In this document: positions 51,256-60,662 of the stretch, piece after piece
How positions within the stretch are numbered: the first letter of the stretch is position 1
Layout of the letters: each line of letters opens with the position of its first letter
Assembly: GCA_003602285.1 (NCBI GenBank)
Contig: QZVU01000003.1
Span: forward strand, 124,001 to 188,000
Origin: Arthrobacter frigidicola
Lineage (GTDB): Bacteria; Actinomycetota; Actinomycetes; Actinomycetales; Micrococcaceae
Direction: 5' to 3'
DNA length: 64,000 bases
Program-made: the position numbers and the translations under genes
Notes under the pieces: model-generated
What the model was told of the DNA's origin: nothing
The model's input: the letters and a program-made list of their open reading frames with translations, nothing else
The model's database searches: none

Positions 51256-52953
51256 TTACTCCTGCATGGGGATGCGCACGCCGCGTTCGGCGGCGACCTC
51301 GGCGGCCCGGGGGTAGCCGGCGTCGACGTGGCGGATGACGCCCATGCCGGGGTCGTTGGTCAGCAGCCGCTCCAGCTTCGAGGCGGCCAGCTCGGTCCCG
51401 TCGGCCACCGAGACCTGCCCGGCGTGGATGGAGCGGCCGATGCCGACCCCGCCGCCGTGGTGGATGGAGACCCAGGTGGCTCCGGAGGATGTGTTGAGCA
51501 GGGCGTTGAGCAGCGGCCAGTCGGCGACGGCGTCCGAGCCGTCGGCCATGGCTTCGGTCTCCCGGTAGGGCGAGGCGACCGAGCCCGAATCGAGGTGGTC
51601 CCGTCCGATGACGATCGGCGCGGAGACCTTCCCCTCGGCGACGAGGCGGTTGAAGAGGAGGCCGGCCTTGGCGCGGTCGCCGTAGCCGAGCCAGCAGATG
51701 CGTGCCGGCAGGCCTTCGAACTCGACGTGCTCGGCGGCTGCGTCGAGCCAGCGGTGGAGGTGCGTGTTGTCCGGGAACAGCTCCTTGAGGGCGGCGTCGG
51801 TGACGGCGATGTCGGCCGGGTCCCCGGAGAGGGCGACCCAGCGGAACGGGCCGAGGCCCTCGCAGAACAGCGGGCGGATGTAGGCAGGGACGAAGCCGGG
51901 GAAGTCGAAGGCCCGCGCGTAGCCGCCGGAGCGTGCCTCGTCGCGGATGGAGTTGCCGTAGTCGAACACCTCGGCGCCGGCGTCGAGGAACCCGACCATC
52001 GCCTCGACGTGGCGGGCCATCGAGGCCTGTGCCTTCTTGGTGAAGCCCACCGGGTCCGCCGCGGCCTCCCGCGCCCAGTCCTCGAGGGCGATGCCTTCGG
52101 GGAGGTAGCTCAGCGGGTCGTGTGCCGAGGTCTGGTCGGTGACGATGTCGATGTCGACCCCGCGCCGGAGCAGTTCCGGGAAGACCTCGGCGGCGTTGCC
52201 CACGACGCCCACCGACAGCGCCCGCTTCTCCGCCTTCGCGGCGAGGACGGAGGCGAGGGCGTCGTCGAGCGAGTCGGCGACGGTGTCGAGGTAACGCTTG
52301 GCGACCCGGCGGCGCAGGCGCGACTCGTCGACGTCGACGATCAGCACCGCTCCCCCGTTCAGGGTGACGGCCAGCGGCTGCGCCCCGCCCATGCCGCCGC
52401 AGCCGGCGGTGAGGGTGAGGGTGCCGGCGAGGGAGCCGCCAAAGCGTTTGGCGGCGATCGCGGCGAAGGTCTCGAAGGTGCCCTGCAGGATGCCCTGGGT
52501 GCCGATGTAGATCCAGGACCCGGCGGTCATCTGCCCGTACATCATCAGCCCCTCCGCCTCGAGCCGGCGGAACTCCGGCCAGGTGGCCCAGTCCCCCACG
52601 AGGTTCGAGTTGGCCAGCAGCACCCGCGGAGCCCACGGGTTGGTGCGGAAGATGCCGACGGGCTTGCCCGACTGCACCAGCAGCGTTTCGTCGTCCTCGA
52701 GGTCCTCGAGGGAGCGCACGATGGCGTCGTAGGCCTCCCAGCTGCGGGCGGCCCGGCCCGTCCCGCCGTACACCACGAGGTCCTCGGGGCGTTCGGCGAC
52801 CTCGGGGTCGAGGTTGTTCATCAGCATCCGCAGCGGAGCCTCGGTCTGCCAGCTCTTGGCCGTCCGGGCCGTGCCGCGTGCGGCGCGGATGCTCCGGGAC
52901 GGATCGGAGGTGGTGGCGCGGGGACTCGGGGCGGTGGCCTCGGGTGAGCTCAT
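51256..52953 (-). CDS. hutU: Urocanate hydratase
   Basis: 565 aa, the usual length. Adds water to urocanate to form imidazolone propionate, using tightly bound NAD+ as electrophile. Marks: [18 protein letters not shown] near residue 185 (NAD site), [20 protein letters not shown] near 333, and active-site Cys in [20 protein letters not shown] near 370. ATG with GAAGGAGA upstream; 4-bp overlap (ATGA) with the IclR stop. Confidence 0.97.
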   Translation of the reverse strand: MSSPEATAPSPRATTSDPSRSIRAARGTARTAKSWQTEAPLRMLMNNLDPEVAERPEDLVVYGGTGRAARSWEAYDAIVRSLEDLEDDETLLVQSGKPVGIFRTNPWAPRVLLANSNLVGDWATWPEFRRLEAEGLMMYGQMTAGSWIYIGTQGILQGTFETFAAIAAKRFGGSLAGTLTLTAGCGGMGGAQPLAVTLNGGAVLIVDVDESRLRRRVAKRYLDTVADSLDDALASVLAAKAEKRALSVGVVGNAAEVFPELLRRGVDIDIVTDQTSAHDPLSYLPEGIALEDWAREAAADPVGFTKKAQASMARHVEAMVGFLDAGAEVFDYGNSIRDEARSGGYARAFDFPGFVPAYIRPLFCEGLGPFRWVALSGDPADIAVTDAALKELFPDNTHLHRWLDAAAEHVEFEGLPARICWLGYGDRAKAGLLFNRLVAEGKVSAPIVIGRDHLDSGSVASPYRETEAMADGSDAVADWPLLNALLNTSSGATWVSIHHGGGVGIGRSIHAGQVSVADGTELAASKLERLLTNDPGMGVIRHVDAGYPRAAEVAAERGVRIPMQE

Positions 52954-53618
52954 GCTGATTCTCCTTCAGGGGTTGCTGAGGTGACGGGGAGGATGGCGGC
53001 GGCCTCGCGGGCCACGTGCATCCCGATCCCTGCTGATTCGTCTTCTCGAATGCGGTAGCTGGGTACGACGACGCTGAGGGCCGCGGCGATGCGCCCTCCG
53101 GCGCGGACGGGGGCCGCGATGGCGGTGACGTCGGCTTCGACGCCGTCGCGCACCACGACGTACCCCGTGGAGGGTGTCGCCCCCGAAAGGACCGCGCCGA
53201 CCGCCGTCCCCTCAAGGGGGATGCTGCGGCCGACCCAGCTGGCGTGGCGCACCGAGTGGGTGCCTTCGCGCACGGCGAGGTAGACCCCGTGGCCGTCGTG
53301 GGAGGGGACGCTGAGGTAGGCCGATTCCCCGGTCAGGCCGACGAGCCGGTCAAGGGCTCCCTCGGCGAGGGAGACGAGGGATTCGGAGCTGAGCGCCTGG
53401 GCGCCCAGCTGGACGACCCGGAGCCCCGCCCGGTAGCCGCCGGCGCCGTCCCGGCGCACGAAGCCCGTGGATTCGAGGGTGCGCAGGAGCCGCAGCGCCG
53501 TCGAGGCCGAGAGCCCTGCGTCGCGGGCGGCCTCGGCCAGGGACACCGTGCCCCGCTCGCACACCGCACCCAGGAGCAGCAACGCCCGCTCCACTGAGCG
53601 GGTTGAGGTATCTGCCAC
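52950..53618 (-). CDS. IclR-family regulator of the hut cluster
   Basis: 222 aa from GTG 53618 with AAGGGGA upstream. N-terminal winged helix (residues 5-65: [20 protein letters not shown], then [19 protein letters not shown]) and C-terminal IclR effector domain (about 75-220). First gene of the IclR-hutU-M20-hutF-hutI operon and divergent from hutH. It probably senses urocanate or histidine and controls both promoters. IclR control of hut genes replaces the HutC/HutP types known elsewhere. Confidence 0.9.
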   Translation of the reverse strand: MADTSTRSVERALLLLGAVCERGTVSLAEAARDAGLSASTALRLLRTLESTGFVRRDGAGGYRAGLRVVQLGAQALSSESLVSLAEGALDRLVGLTGESAYLSVPSHDGHGVYLAVREGTHSVRHASWVGRSIPLEGTAVGAVLSGATPSTGYVVVRDGVEADVTAIAAPVRAGGRIAAALSVVVPSYRIREDESAGIGMHVAREAAAILPVTSATPEGESA

Positions 53619-53650
53619 TCGTATCCCCTTGCGCGTTGGTCGGATTTGTA

Positions 53651-53686
53651 TTTCACTTATTGAAACTCCATTTTCACTCAATGGCA
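53651..53686. promoter_or_regulatory. Two TTTCACT-type elements between IclR and hutH, candidate operators
   Basis: TTTCACTTATTGAAA (53651-53665) is an interrupted palindrome (TTTCA/TGAAA). TTTCACTCAATGGCA (53672-53686) repeats its left half 21 bp further on, about two helical turns. The segment is conspicuously AT-rich for this genome. They are placed to serve both divergent promoters. Binding by the IclR protein is inferred. Confidence 0.5.
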
Positions 53687-53729
53687 ATAGTCCGGTGAAC
53701 CCCGGAGGCCATGCGAAGCGAGGCTCCCC

Positions 53730-55379
53730 ATGACTGCAGAGCACACAGCCCCGGGCACCACCGGCACCCTTCCGGCCGATCCGGCACCCGGCTCCGCCGC
53801 CGCCGGCCGCGGCGGACCCATCCGGATCGGCACCGGCCCCCTCACTCCGGCCGAGGTGGTGGCGATCGCCCGCCACGGCGCGCAGGTGGAGCTCGACGGC
53901 GGCGCCCTCGAGGCGATGGCCGCCTCCCGCCGCGTTGTGGATCAGCTCGCCGGGGACACCACCCCCCACTACGGGGTCTCGACCGGCTTCGGCGCCCTGG
54001 CCACGAAGCACATCCCGCCAGCCCAGCGCACCCAGCTCCAGCGCAGCCTGATCCGCAGCCACGCGGCCTCCTCGGGGGCGGAAGTGGACCGTGAGGTGGT
54101 GCGCGGGCTGATGCTCGGGCGGCTCTCGACCATGGCCACGGGCCGCACCGGCGTCCGGCCGGTGGTCGCCGAGACCTACGCGGCGATGCTCAATGCCGGC
54201 ATCACCCCGGTAATCGGAGAGTACGGCTCCCTCGGGTGCTCCGGAGACCTCGCCCCGCTCTCCCATGTGGCACTTGCCCTGATGGGCGAGGGCGCCGTGC
54301 GCACCCTCGACGGGTCTCCCGCCTCCGCCGCGGATGCCCTCGCGGCCGCCGGCATCGCTCCGGTCGAGCTGCGCGAAAAGGAGGGGCTCGCGCTGATCAA
54401 CGGCACCGACGGCATGCTCGGCATGCTGGTGCTCGCCTCGACAGACCTGCACCGGCTGCTGAAGACGGCCGACCTCGCCGCCGCCATGAGTGTCGAGGGC
54501 CTGCTGTGCACCGACGCCGTCTTCGCCGCCGACCTGCACGAACTGCGCCCGCACCCCGGACAGCGCGACTCCGCCGCGAACATCCGCACCCTCCTCAAGG
54601 ATTCCGCGCTCATTGCCGCGGAACTGACCGCCGAAACCGGACGCCACCGCTTCACCCGGGTCCAGGACGCCTACTCGCTGCGCTGCGCCCCGCAGGTCCA
54701 CGGAGCGGCCCGGGCCACCCTCGCCCACGGCAACTCGGTGGCGGACATCGAACTCGGTTCGGCCATCGACAACCCGGTGATCACCCCCGACGGCAGGATC
54801 GAATCCAACGGCAACTTCCACGGAGCCCCCGTCGGCTACGTACTCGACTTCCTCGCCATCGCCGTCGCCGACATCGCCTCGATGAGTGAACGCCGCACCG
54901 ACCGTTTCCTCGACAAGGCACGCAACCACGGCCTCAACCCCTTCCTGGCCGACGATCCGGGGGTCGACTCGGGGCACATGATCGCCCAGTACACCTCCGC
55001 CGGGATCGTCTCGGAACTCAAGCGGCTCGCCAACCCGGCCTCGGTCGACTCCATCCCGTCCTCTGCCATGCAGGAGGACCACGTCTCCATGGGCTGGGCG
55101 GCAGGGCTGAAGCTGCGCCGCTCCCTCGACGGGCTGACCCGGGTCCTCGCCATCGAGATCCTCACCGCGGCCCGTGCCCTCGACCTGCGGGACGGCGGCC
55201 TCGCCACGGCGCGCAGCTCGGAGGCCATCACCGCGGTGCGCCGGGTGCTGCGCCGGGACATCGAGGGCCCGGGCACCGACCGGTACCTCGCACCGGAGAT
55301 CGAGGCTGCACGGGTGCTTGTCGACGACGGCTCGTTGATTGCCGCCGCCGAGGAAAGGCTCGGGGCCGGACTGCTCTAG
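53730..55379 (+). CDS. hutH: Histidine ammonia-lyase
   Basis: 549 aa. Deaminates histidine to urocanate with the MIO cofactor formed from an internal tripeptide. The motif reads EYGSLGCSGDLAPLSH near residue 165: the usual Ala-Ser-Gly is Cys-Ser-Gly, a variant also met in actinobacterial homologues. Other marks: YGVSTGFGALATKH near 76 and SNGNFHGAPVGYVLDF near 355. The first 30 residues are an Ala/Pro/Gly-rich extension. Divergent from the IclR-hutUFI operon with shared operators. Confidence 0.95.
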   Translation: MTAEHTAPGTTGTLPADPAPGSAAAGRGGPIRIGTGPLTPAEVVAIARHGAQVELDGGALEAMAASRRVVDQLAGDTTPHYGVSTGFGALATKHIPPAQRTQLQRSLIRSHAASSGAEVDREVVRGLMLGRLSTMATGRTGVRPVVAETYAAMLNAGITPVIGEYGSLGCSGDLAPLSHVALALMGEGAVRTLDGSPASAADALAAAGIAPVELREKEGLALINGTDGMLGMLVLASTDLHRLLKTADLAAAMSVEGLLCTDAVFAADLHELRPHPGQRDSAANIRTLLKDSALIAAELTAETGRHRFTRVQDAYSLRCAPQVHGAARATLAHGNSVADIELGSAIDNPVITPDGRIESNGNFHGAPVGYVLDFLAIAVADIASMSERRTDRFLDKARNHGLNPFLADDPGVDSGHMIAQYTSAGIVSELKRLANPASVDSIPSSAMQEDHVSMGWAAGLKLRRSLDGLTRVLAIEILTAARALDLRDGGLATARSSEAITAVRRVLRRDIEGPGTDRYLAPEIEAARVLVDDGSLIAAAEERLGAGLL

Positions 55380-55409
55380 GCCGGGGAACGGCCGCGGACT
55401 GGGGGTTTG

Positions 55410-55428
55410 TTAGGGTTGGCTTACCACC
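55410..55428 (+). promoter_or_regulatory. DtxR/IdeR-like iron box upstream of SIP gene
   Basis: TTAGGGTTGGCTTACCACC matches the 19-bp consensus TTAGGTTAGGCTAACCTAA at 13 positions, including both TTAGG and GGCTnACC cores. It ends 26 bp before the siderophore-interacting protein start, where DtxR/IdeR-Fe2+ would block transcription. Confidence 0.6.
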
Positions 55429-55454
55429 CTCTTCCGGAAGCGAGCCGTACCCCC

Positions 55455-56285
55455 ATGAGCGCACCCGCCATTCGAAAGCCCCGCCCCCAGGTGGTGCTCA
55501 GTGTCCTCGAGACGATCCGGCTCAGCCCGCACATGGTCCGTGTCGTCGCCGGCGGCGAGGCCTTCCCCATGCTCCTTGAGAACGAGCACACGGACCGCTA
55601 CGTCAAGCTGCTCTTCGCACGGCCGGAGCTCGGGCTCGTTCCCCCCTACGACCTCGAGGCCCTCGCTGAGCAGCTCCCGCCCGGGGACCTGCCCATCAAG
55701 CGGACCTACACGGTGCGCTGGATGGACCGGGAGCGGCAGCTGCTCGCCATTGACTTCGTGGTCCACGGCGATGAGGGAATCGCCGGCCCGTGGGCTGCCG
55801 GCGCCCGGCCCGGGGACCCGCTCGTGCTGATGGGCCCATCGGGGGCCTGGACGCCGAAGCCCGACGCCGACTGGTACCTCTTCGCCGGCGACGAGGCGGC
55901 TCTTCCCGCCATCGCCGCGGGCCTCGAGTCCCTCCCGGAAGCCGCCACCGGTATCGCCTGGCTCGAGGTGGACGACGAGGCGGACATCCTCCCGCTCCGG
56001 GCCCCGGCCGGCGTCGAACTCCGCTGGCTGTTCCGGCGCTGCCGGCCGGCCGGAACGACGACACTGCTCGCCGACGCCGTCGCCGCCGCGCAGTGGCCCG
56101 AGGGCCGGGTCGAGGCGTTCGTCCACGGCGAGCGGGGGGCCATGAAGGCGCTGCGCGATATCCTGTTCGGCCAGCGCGGTCTCGAACGCGCCCAGGTCTC
56201 CCTCTCGGGCTACTGGGCCTACGGCCGGGCCGAGGACCGGTTCCAGGCCGAGAAACGGGAGCCGATCGGCAAGATCCTCGACTAG
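55455..56285 (+). CDS. Siderophore-interacting (ferric-siderophore reductase) protein
   Basis: 276 aa from ATG 55455 with GGAAG upstream; the frame stays open from 55407. FAD-binding beta-barrel at residues 1-130: SPHMVRVVAGGEAFPML, and PIKRTYTVRWMDRERQLLAI with the R-x-Y-T/S flavin motif. C-terminal SIP/NAD(P)H domain: YLFAGDEAALPAIAAGLESL near 143 and the closing VSLSGYWAYGRAEDRFQAEK. It releases iron from ferric siderophores in the cytosol. No siderophore importer is in the window. Confidence 0.93.
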   Translation: MSAPAIRKPRPQVVLSVLETIRLSPHMVRVVAGGEAFPMLLENEHTDRYVKLLFARPELGLVPPYDLEALAEQLPPGDLPIKRTYTVRWMDRERQLLAIDFVVHGDEGIAGPWAAGARPGDPLVLMGPSGAWTPKPDADWYLFAGDEAALPAIAAGLESLPEAATGIAWLEVDDEADILPLRAPAGVELRWLFRRCRPAGTTTLLADAVAAAQWPEGRVEAFVHGERGAMKALRDILFGQRGLERAQVSLSGYWAYGRAEDRFQAEKREPIGKILD

Positions 56286-56318
56286 GCGCGGACCCGGCCG
56301 CCGGGCCGGCGGATCAGG

Positions 56319-57524
56319 TCAGCGGCCCGCCGGGATCCCATCGGCACGGCCGGTCTTCGGATCCGTGCGGCGCAGCAGTCGGTCCATCACGGGCTCGGCG
56401 ATCCGGGCCAAAATCGGTCCGAGGATCGCCATGATCAGCACGTACGTCGTCGCCAGCGCCGCGATCTCCGGGACCACAGCGCCCGAAGCCACGGCAAGCC
56501 CGGCAATGACGATCGAGAACTCGCCGCGGGCAACCAGCGCGGACCCGGCCCGCGCCCGGCCGCGGGGCTTGATGCCCTGGCGGGCCGCAGCCCACCAGCC
56601 GGTGGCAATCTTGGTGGCCGCCGTGACCAGCGCCAGCACCACGGCCCAGCCCAGGACCGGAGGGATCGACGCCGGATCGGTGTTCAGGCCAAAGACCACG
56701 AAGAAGATCGCGGCGAAAAGGTCGCGCAGCGGCTCGAGCACACGGGAGGCGTTTTCCGCCGTCGCGCCGGAGATTGCGATGCCCAGCAGGAAGGCGCCGA
56801 CGGCGGCCGAGACCTGGAGGGTCGAGGCGAGCCCGGCGACCAGCAGCGCGGCCCCGATGAGCGTCAGCAGGAACACCTCGCGGTCCTTGCTGTCGACGAT
56901 CGCCGAGACCACATTGCCCCAGCGCAGGGCGACGACGAGGACGAGGGTCACCACGACGAGGGAGATGCCCACGGCCTGGAGGCCTCCGGCGAAGCTGAGC
57001 CCGGCGAGCACTGCCGTCAGCACCGGCAGGTAGATGGCCATGGCGAGGTCCTCGAACACGAGGATCGCCAGCACCGTCGGGGTTTCCCTGTTGCCAAGGC
57101 GCCCGAGGTCGGAGATCACCTTCGCGGCGATGCCGGACGAGGAGATGTAGGTGACTCCGGCCATCACCAGGGCGCCGACGGGACCCCACCCCAGCAGGAG
57201 CGCGACGGCTGCCCCGGGGACGGCGTTCAGGACGATATCGAGCACGCCGGCCATCCAGGACTGCCGCATCCCGGTGACGAGTTCCTTGGCGGAATACTCA
57301 AGGCCCAGCATCAGCAGCAGGAGGACGACTCCGATCTCGCTGGCCACCTCGCTGAAGCGTTCGAGGCCCTCGAGGGCGAGGAACCCGCCCTGGCCGAAGA
57401 AGAGCCCCCCGACCAGGTACAGCGGGATCGGCGACAGTCCGAAGCGCGCGGCCAGGCGGCCGAGGGCGCCAAGGCACAGCAGGACAGCGCCGAGTTCGAT
57501 CAGCGTTATTGCGGTTGTGTGCAC
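56319..57524 (-). CDS. Kef-type cation:proton antiporter (CPA2) membrane subunit
   Basis: 401 aa, GTG start three bases after the upstream stop. About 12 helices of the Na_H_Exchanger fold; VLLLLMLGLEYSAKELVTGM near residue 70 and LAILVFEDLAMAIYLPVL near 155 (conserved E-D pair for ion exchange). It lacks the fused TrkA-N domain of KefB/KefC; regulation comes from the separate TrkA-C protein encoded just upstream. Likely K+ or Na+ export in exchange for H+. Confidence 0.9.
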   Translation of the reverse strand: MHTTAITLIELGAVLLCLGALGRLAARFGLSPIPLYLVGGLFFGQGGFLALEGLERFSEVASEIGVVLLLLMLGLEYSAKELVTGMRQSWMAGVLDIVLNAVPGAAVALLLGWGPVGALVMAGVTYISSSGIAAKVISDLGRLGNRETPTVLAILVFEDLAMAIYLPVLTAVLAGLSFAGGLQAVGISLVVVTLVLVVALRWGNVVSAIVDSKDREVFLLTLIGAALLVAGLASTLQVSAAVGAFLLGIAISGATAENASRVLEPLRDLFAAIFFVVFGLNTDPASIPPVLGWAVVLALVTAATKIATGWWAAARQGIKPRGRARAGSALVARGEFSIVIAGLAVASGAVVPEIAALATTYVLIMAILGPILARIAEPVMDRLLRRTDPKTGRADGIPAGR

Positions 57525-57527
57525 CGA

Positions 57528-58010
57528 TCAGCCGTGCCGGAGAATCTTCGCGGCGGTGTCCAGACCTTCGGAGGTACCGACAACGACCAGGAGGTCGCCG
57601 GCGGCGAGGACGAAATCCGGAGTCGGAGAGGCCTGGACCTCACCGGAGCTGAGCACCGCCACCACCGACGCGCCCGACCGCGAGCGCATGCGCGTCTCGC
57701 CGAGGGAACGTCCGTCGAAGGGAGATCCACGCTCCACCAGGAACTGGCGGGTGGTGACCCCGGGTAGGTCGCGGTGTTCCTCGGTCAGCCGGGCCACGAG
57801 CTGCCGGGCGCCCAGCAGGTTCCCGATCGTCGCGGCCTCATCTGGGGTCAGGGGGATCGATGCGACACAGGCGTCGGGGTCGTTGGCCGCCGAAATAATG
57901 AGGTCAAGGCTCCCCTCGCGGTGCGCGACGATGCCGATCCGGCGTCCTGACGAGGTTTCGATATCCCTGCGGACCCCGATCCCGGGCAGTGGGACTTCAT
58001 CAACGTTCAT
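57528..58010 (-). CDS. Antiporter regulatory subunit with TrkA-C (RCK_C) domain
   Basis: 160 aa. N-terminal part (about 1-80) resembles the KhtT-like N-domain, and residues about 85-160 form the RCK_C/TrkA-C fold (PFDGRSLGETRMRSRSGASV, then DFVLAAGDLLVVVG). Such proteins bind nucleotides such as cyclic-di-AMP or respond to pH and switch the antiporter on. Three bases separate it from the membrane subunit gene, so the two form one operon and complex. Confidence 0.88.
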   Translation of the reverse strand: MNVDEVPLPGIGVRRDIETSSGRRIGIVAHREGSLDLIISAANDPDACVASIPLTPDEAATIGNLLGARQLVARLTEEHRDLPGVTTRQFLVERGSPFDGRSLGETRMRSRSGASVVAVLSSGEVQASPTPDFVLAAGDLLVVVGTSEGLDTAAKILRHG

Positions 58011-58110
58011 CCGACCATCCTATGCCTGTCCCGGGGTGCCGTTGCCGACCCTCGAACGCGGCTGCCGGCCGCGGACTGCGGCGTGACATTTCGGTCCGGG
58101 CCGAGGTAGA

Positions 58111-59205
58111 TCATCCGTTGGAGGCTGCGGCGGCGGGGGCGAGTTCGGCCGCGGCCTGCGTGTCCCCCGGCTCCTGTCCACTCAGCTGCGCCGCTGCGAG
58201 CTCGGCAAGAGCCGAGGACGTCTGGAAGCCGTAGCCGCCCTGGCCCGCCAGCCAGAAGAAGCCTTCGGCGTCCGGATCGAACCCGACGATAGGGATCCCG
58301 CTGGGCGGGGAGGTCCGCAGCCCGGTCCAGGACCGGACGACTCCGGTGATCCCGAGGGTGGTGAGTGTGTTAAGCCGGAGAATCAGCGCCTCGACGTCTC
58401 CGGGGTTGGGGCGGGCGTCCTCCGCGGTGCTGGGGACGCTTTCGCACGGCGAGATCAAGACACCCGCTTCGTCACGGCGGAAGTAGAAGGAGTCATCGGC
58501 CGAAGCGACCATCGGCGTGCCCGGGACCGGCTGCGACTCCACCCGGACGACGGCGGCGGTGCGCCGGTAGGGCACCAGGTTCCGGGGTGCCGCCCCGCAC
58601 AGCTCCGCAAGCCGGTCCGCCCAGGCACCGGCGGCGTTGACCATCACGCCGGCGTTGATCTCCTGCTCCCCCGCCCGCACCCGCCACCGGCCTCCGCTGC
58701 GCTCGGCGGCCGTGACCCGGGCGCCGGTCAGGATTGCCACCCCGGATGCCACGGCGGCCGACCGGTGGTATTCAAGCAGGGCGTCGGTGTCGGTGCCGAC
58801 GCAGGTGGTGTCGAGCCCGGCCGCCTCGAAGGTGTCCGGAAGCAGCTGCGGGCACAGCCGAAGGGCCTCGGCGTGGGTCACCCGGCGCATTGGGCCGGCA
58901 GCCCTGGCGGCGACGTCGGCCTCGCTGCCGATCAGCAGGTAGCTCCGCGGCGTGGTGAGCACGAGGCGGGTCCGCTCCTGCACGCCGGCGAGCAGGCCGA
59001 GGGTGCGGGCGGTGAGCCGGCGCACCACCGGCGGGCCGTAGCTGGGATTCAGCTGCCGGGCGGACCGGGACGAGGTGTGGTAACCGAGGGTCGGTTCCGC
59101 CTCGACGAGGGCCACGGTCGGGCCGCCGCGGGAGGCGAGTTCCGAGGCCAGCGACAGGCCGGCGATGCCGCCACCGACAATGAGGACATCGCAGCTAAGG
59201 TTCAT
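58111..59205 (-). CDS. DAO-family FAD-dependent oxidoreductase
   Basis: 364 aa from ATG 59205; the frame stays open to 59484. The Rossmann dinucleotide motif VLIVGGGIAGLSLASEL is at residues 8-24, and VMVNAAGAWADRLAELCG near 198 and WTGLRTSPPSGIPIVG near 310 are DAO marks. Homologues oxidise glycine, sarcosine or other amino acids, or D-amino acids. It is 172 bp downstream of kbl on the same strand; since kbl makes glycine, an oxidase for glycine-related substrates is possible but not shown. Confidence 0.85.
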   Translation of the reverse strand: MNLSCDVLIVGGGIAGLSLASELASRGGPTVALVEAEPTLGYHTSSRSARQLNPSYGPPVVRRLTARTLGLLAGVQERTRLVLTTPRSYLLIGSEADVAARAAGPMRRVTHAEALRLCPQLLPDTFEAAGLDTTCVGTDTDALLEYHRSAAVASGVAILTGARVTAAERSGGRWRVRAGEQEINAGVMVNAAGAWADRLAELCGAAPRNLVPYRRTAAVVRVESQPVPGTPMVASADDSFYFRRDEAGVLISPCESVPSTAEDARPNPGDVEALILRLNTLTTLGITGVVRSWTGLRTSPPSGIPIVGFDPDAEGFFWLAGQGGYGFQTSSALAELAAAQLSGQEPGDTQAAAELAPAAAASNG

Positions 59206-59377
59206 GGCGCCATCGTAGGCACATCCGCTCCGCGCCGGGCACCATGGGTCCACCCGGCGCGCCCGGCGGGAGCCTCGGCTCCGGGAGGAACGTACCGCCC
59301 GCTGGCGGCCGGACCTCCCCCGGTCGGGCCCGCCGGGAACTCCGGAGTTTTGGCCGTTACGCGCCGCCCCCGGGCCG

Positions 59378-60577
59378 CTAGCCGGCTGCGGTCTCGGAGC
59401 GGGCCGCGACGAACGCCCGGACGCAGGCCTCGATGTCCTCGCTGCTGTGCGCGGCGGAGAGCTGGACGCGGATGCGCGCGGCACCCTTGGGCACCACCGG
59501 GTAGCTGAACGCGGTGACGAAGACCCCGTGGGCCAGCATGGCGTCGGCGGTCTTCGCCGCCAGGACCGCGTCGCCGAACATCACCGGGATGATCGCGTGC
59601 TCGCCCTCGAGCAGCTCGAAGCCCTCCTCGGTCATCCGGCGGCGGAAGTGGGCCGCGTTGTCGACGAGGGTGGCGCGCAGCTCGGCGCTGTTCTGGACCA
59701 GGTCCAGGGCGGTCAGGGTCGCGGCGACGATCGAGGGCGCCAGGGAGTTCGAGAACAGGTAGGGCCGGGCGCGCTGGCGGAGCACCTCAACGATCTCGCG
59801 GCGGGCGGCGACATAGCCACCCGACGCCCCGCCCAGGGCCTTGCCGAACGTTCCGGTGTAGATGTCGACGCGATCCCCGACGCCGGCGTGTTCGGGGGTG
59901 CCGGCACCGGTCGGGCCCATGAAGCCGACGGCGTGCGAGTCATCGACCATGACCATCGCGTCGTACTTATCGGCAAGGTCGCAGATGGCCTCGAGCGGAG
60001 CGAGGTAGCCGTCCATCGAGAAGATTCCGTCGGTGACGATCAGGCGGCGCCTCGCCGAGGAGGCCTCCTGAAGCTTCGCCTCGAGGTCGGCCATGTCCCG
60101 GTTGGCGTACCGGAAGCGCTGAGCCTTGCTCAGGCGGATGCCGTCGATGATCGAGGCGTGGTTCAGCGCATCGGAGATGACGGCGTCCTCCGCCGAGAGC
60201 AGGGATTCGAACACTCCCCCATTGGCGTCGAAGCAGGAGGAGAAGAGGATGGTGTCGTCGGTTCCGAGGAACTGCGACACCCGCCGCTCCAGCTCAAGGT
60301 GGAGGTCCTGGGTGCCGCAGATGAAGCGCACCGAGGCCATGCCGAAGCCGCGCTCGTCCAGGGCGGTCTTCGCGGCCTCGATGATCTGCGGGTGGTCCGC
60401 AAGGCCCAGGTAGTTGTTGGCGCAGAAGTTCAGGACCTCGGCTGACCCTCCGGTGCGCAGCCCGGCCCGGATGTGGCTTGACTGGGGCGAGGAGATGGTG
60501 CGCTCGTGCTTGAACAGCCCCGCGCTGCGGATCTCCTCAAGCTCGCCGGTGAGCTGGTCGCGGATGGAGGTGTACAT
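59378..60577 (-). CDS. kbl: Glycine C-acetyltransferase (2-amino-3-ketobutyrate CoA ligase)
   Basis: 399 aa, ATG with AAGGAG seven bases upstream. PLP enzyme that splits 2-amino-3-ketobutyrate with CoA to glycine and acetyl-CoA. Marks: [20 protein letters not shown] near residue 48, [20 protein letters not shown] near 210, and the PLP Lys in [17 protein letters not shown] near 242. Downstream of tdh, the standard threonine-degradation pair. Confidence 0.96.
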   Translation of the reverse strand: MYTSIRDQLTGELEEIRSAGLFKHERTISSPQSSHIRAGLRTGGSAEVLNFCANNYLGLADHPQIIEAAKTALDERGFGMASVRFICGTQDLHLELERRVSQFLGTDDTILFSSCFDANGGVFESLLSAEDAVISDALNHASIIDGIRLSKAQRFRYANRDMADLEAKLQEASSARRRLIVTDGIFSMDGYLAPLEAICDLADKYDAMVMVDDSHAVGFMGPTGAGTPEHAGVGDRVDIYTGTFGKALGGASGGYVAARREIVEVLRQRARPYLFSNSLAPSIVAATLTALDLVQNSAELRATLVDNAAHFRRRMTEEGFELLEGEHAIIPVMFGDAVLAAKTADAMLAHGVFVTAFSYPVVPKGAARIRVQLSAAHSSEDIEACVRAFVAARSETAAG

Positions 60578-60662
60578 GTCGCTGCTCCTTGAAGGATGGG
60601 ACGGCTGGAGTTGGAACGGCTGGAACCGGCAGGGACCGCGAAGGACCCGGAGGCGCCGGAGC

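Noticed and set aside
48511-52947. Open frame of 1478 codons on the plus strand
   Set aside because: It is antisense to hutF, the M20 gene and hutU, which have clear catalytic motifs. Its translation is Gly/Arg/Asp-rich with no domain. Long antisense frames are expected in very GC-rich coding DNA.
52950-55082. IclR gene read as a 710-codon protein extending to 55082
   Set aside because: The upstream part is antisense to hutH. The GTG at 53618 has a good ribosome site and starts the IclR domain.
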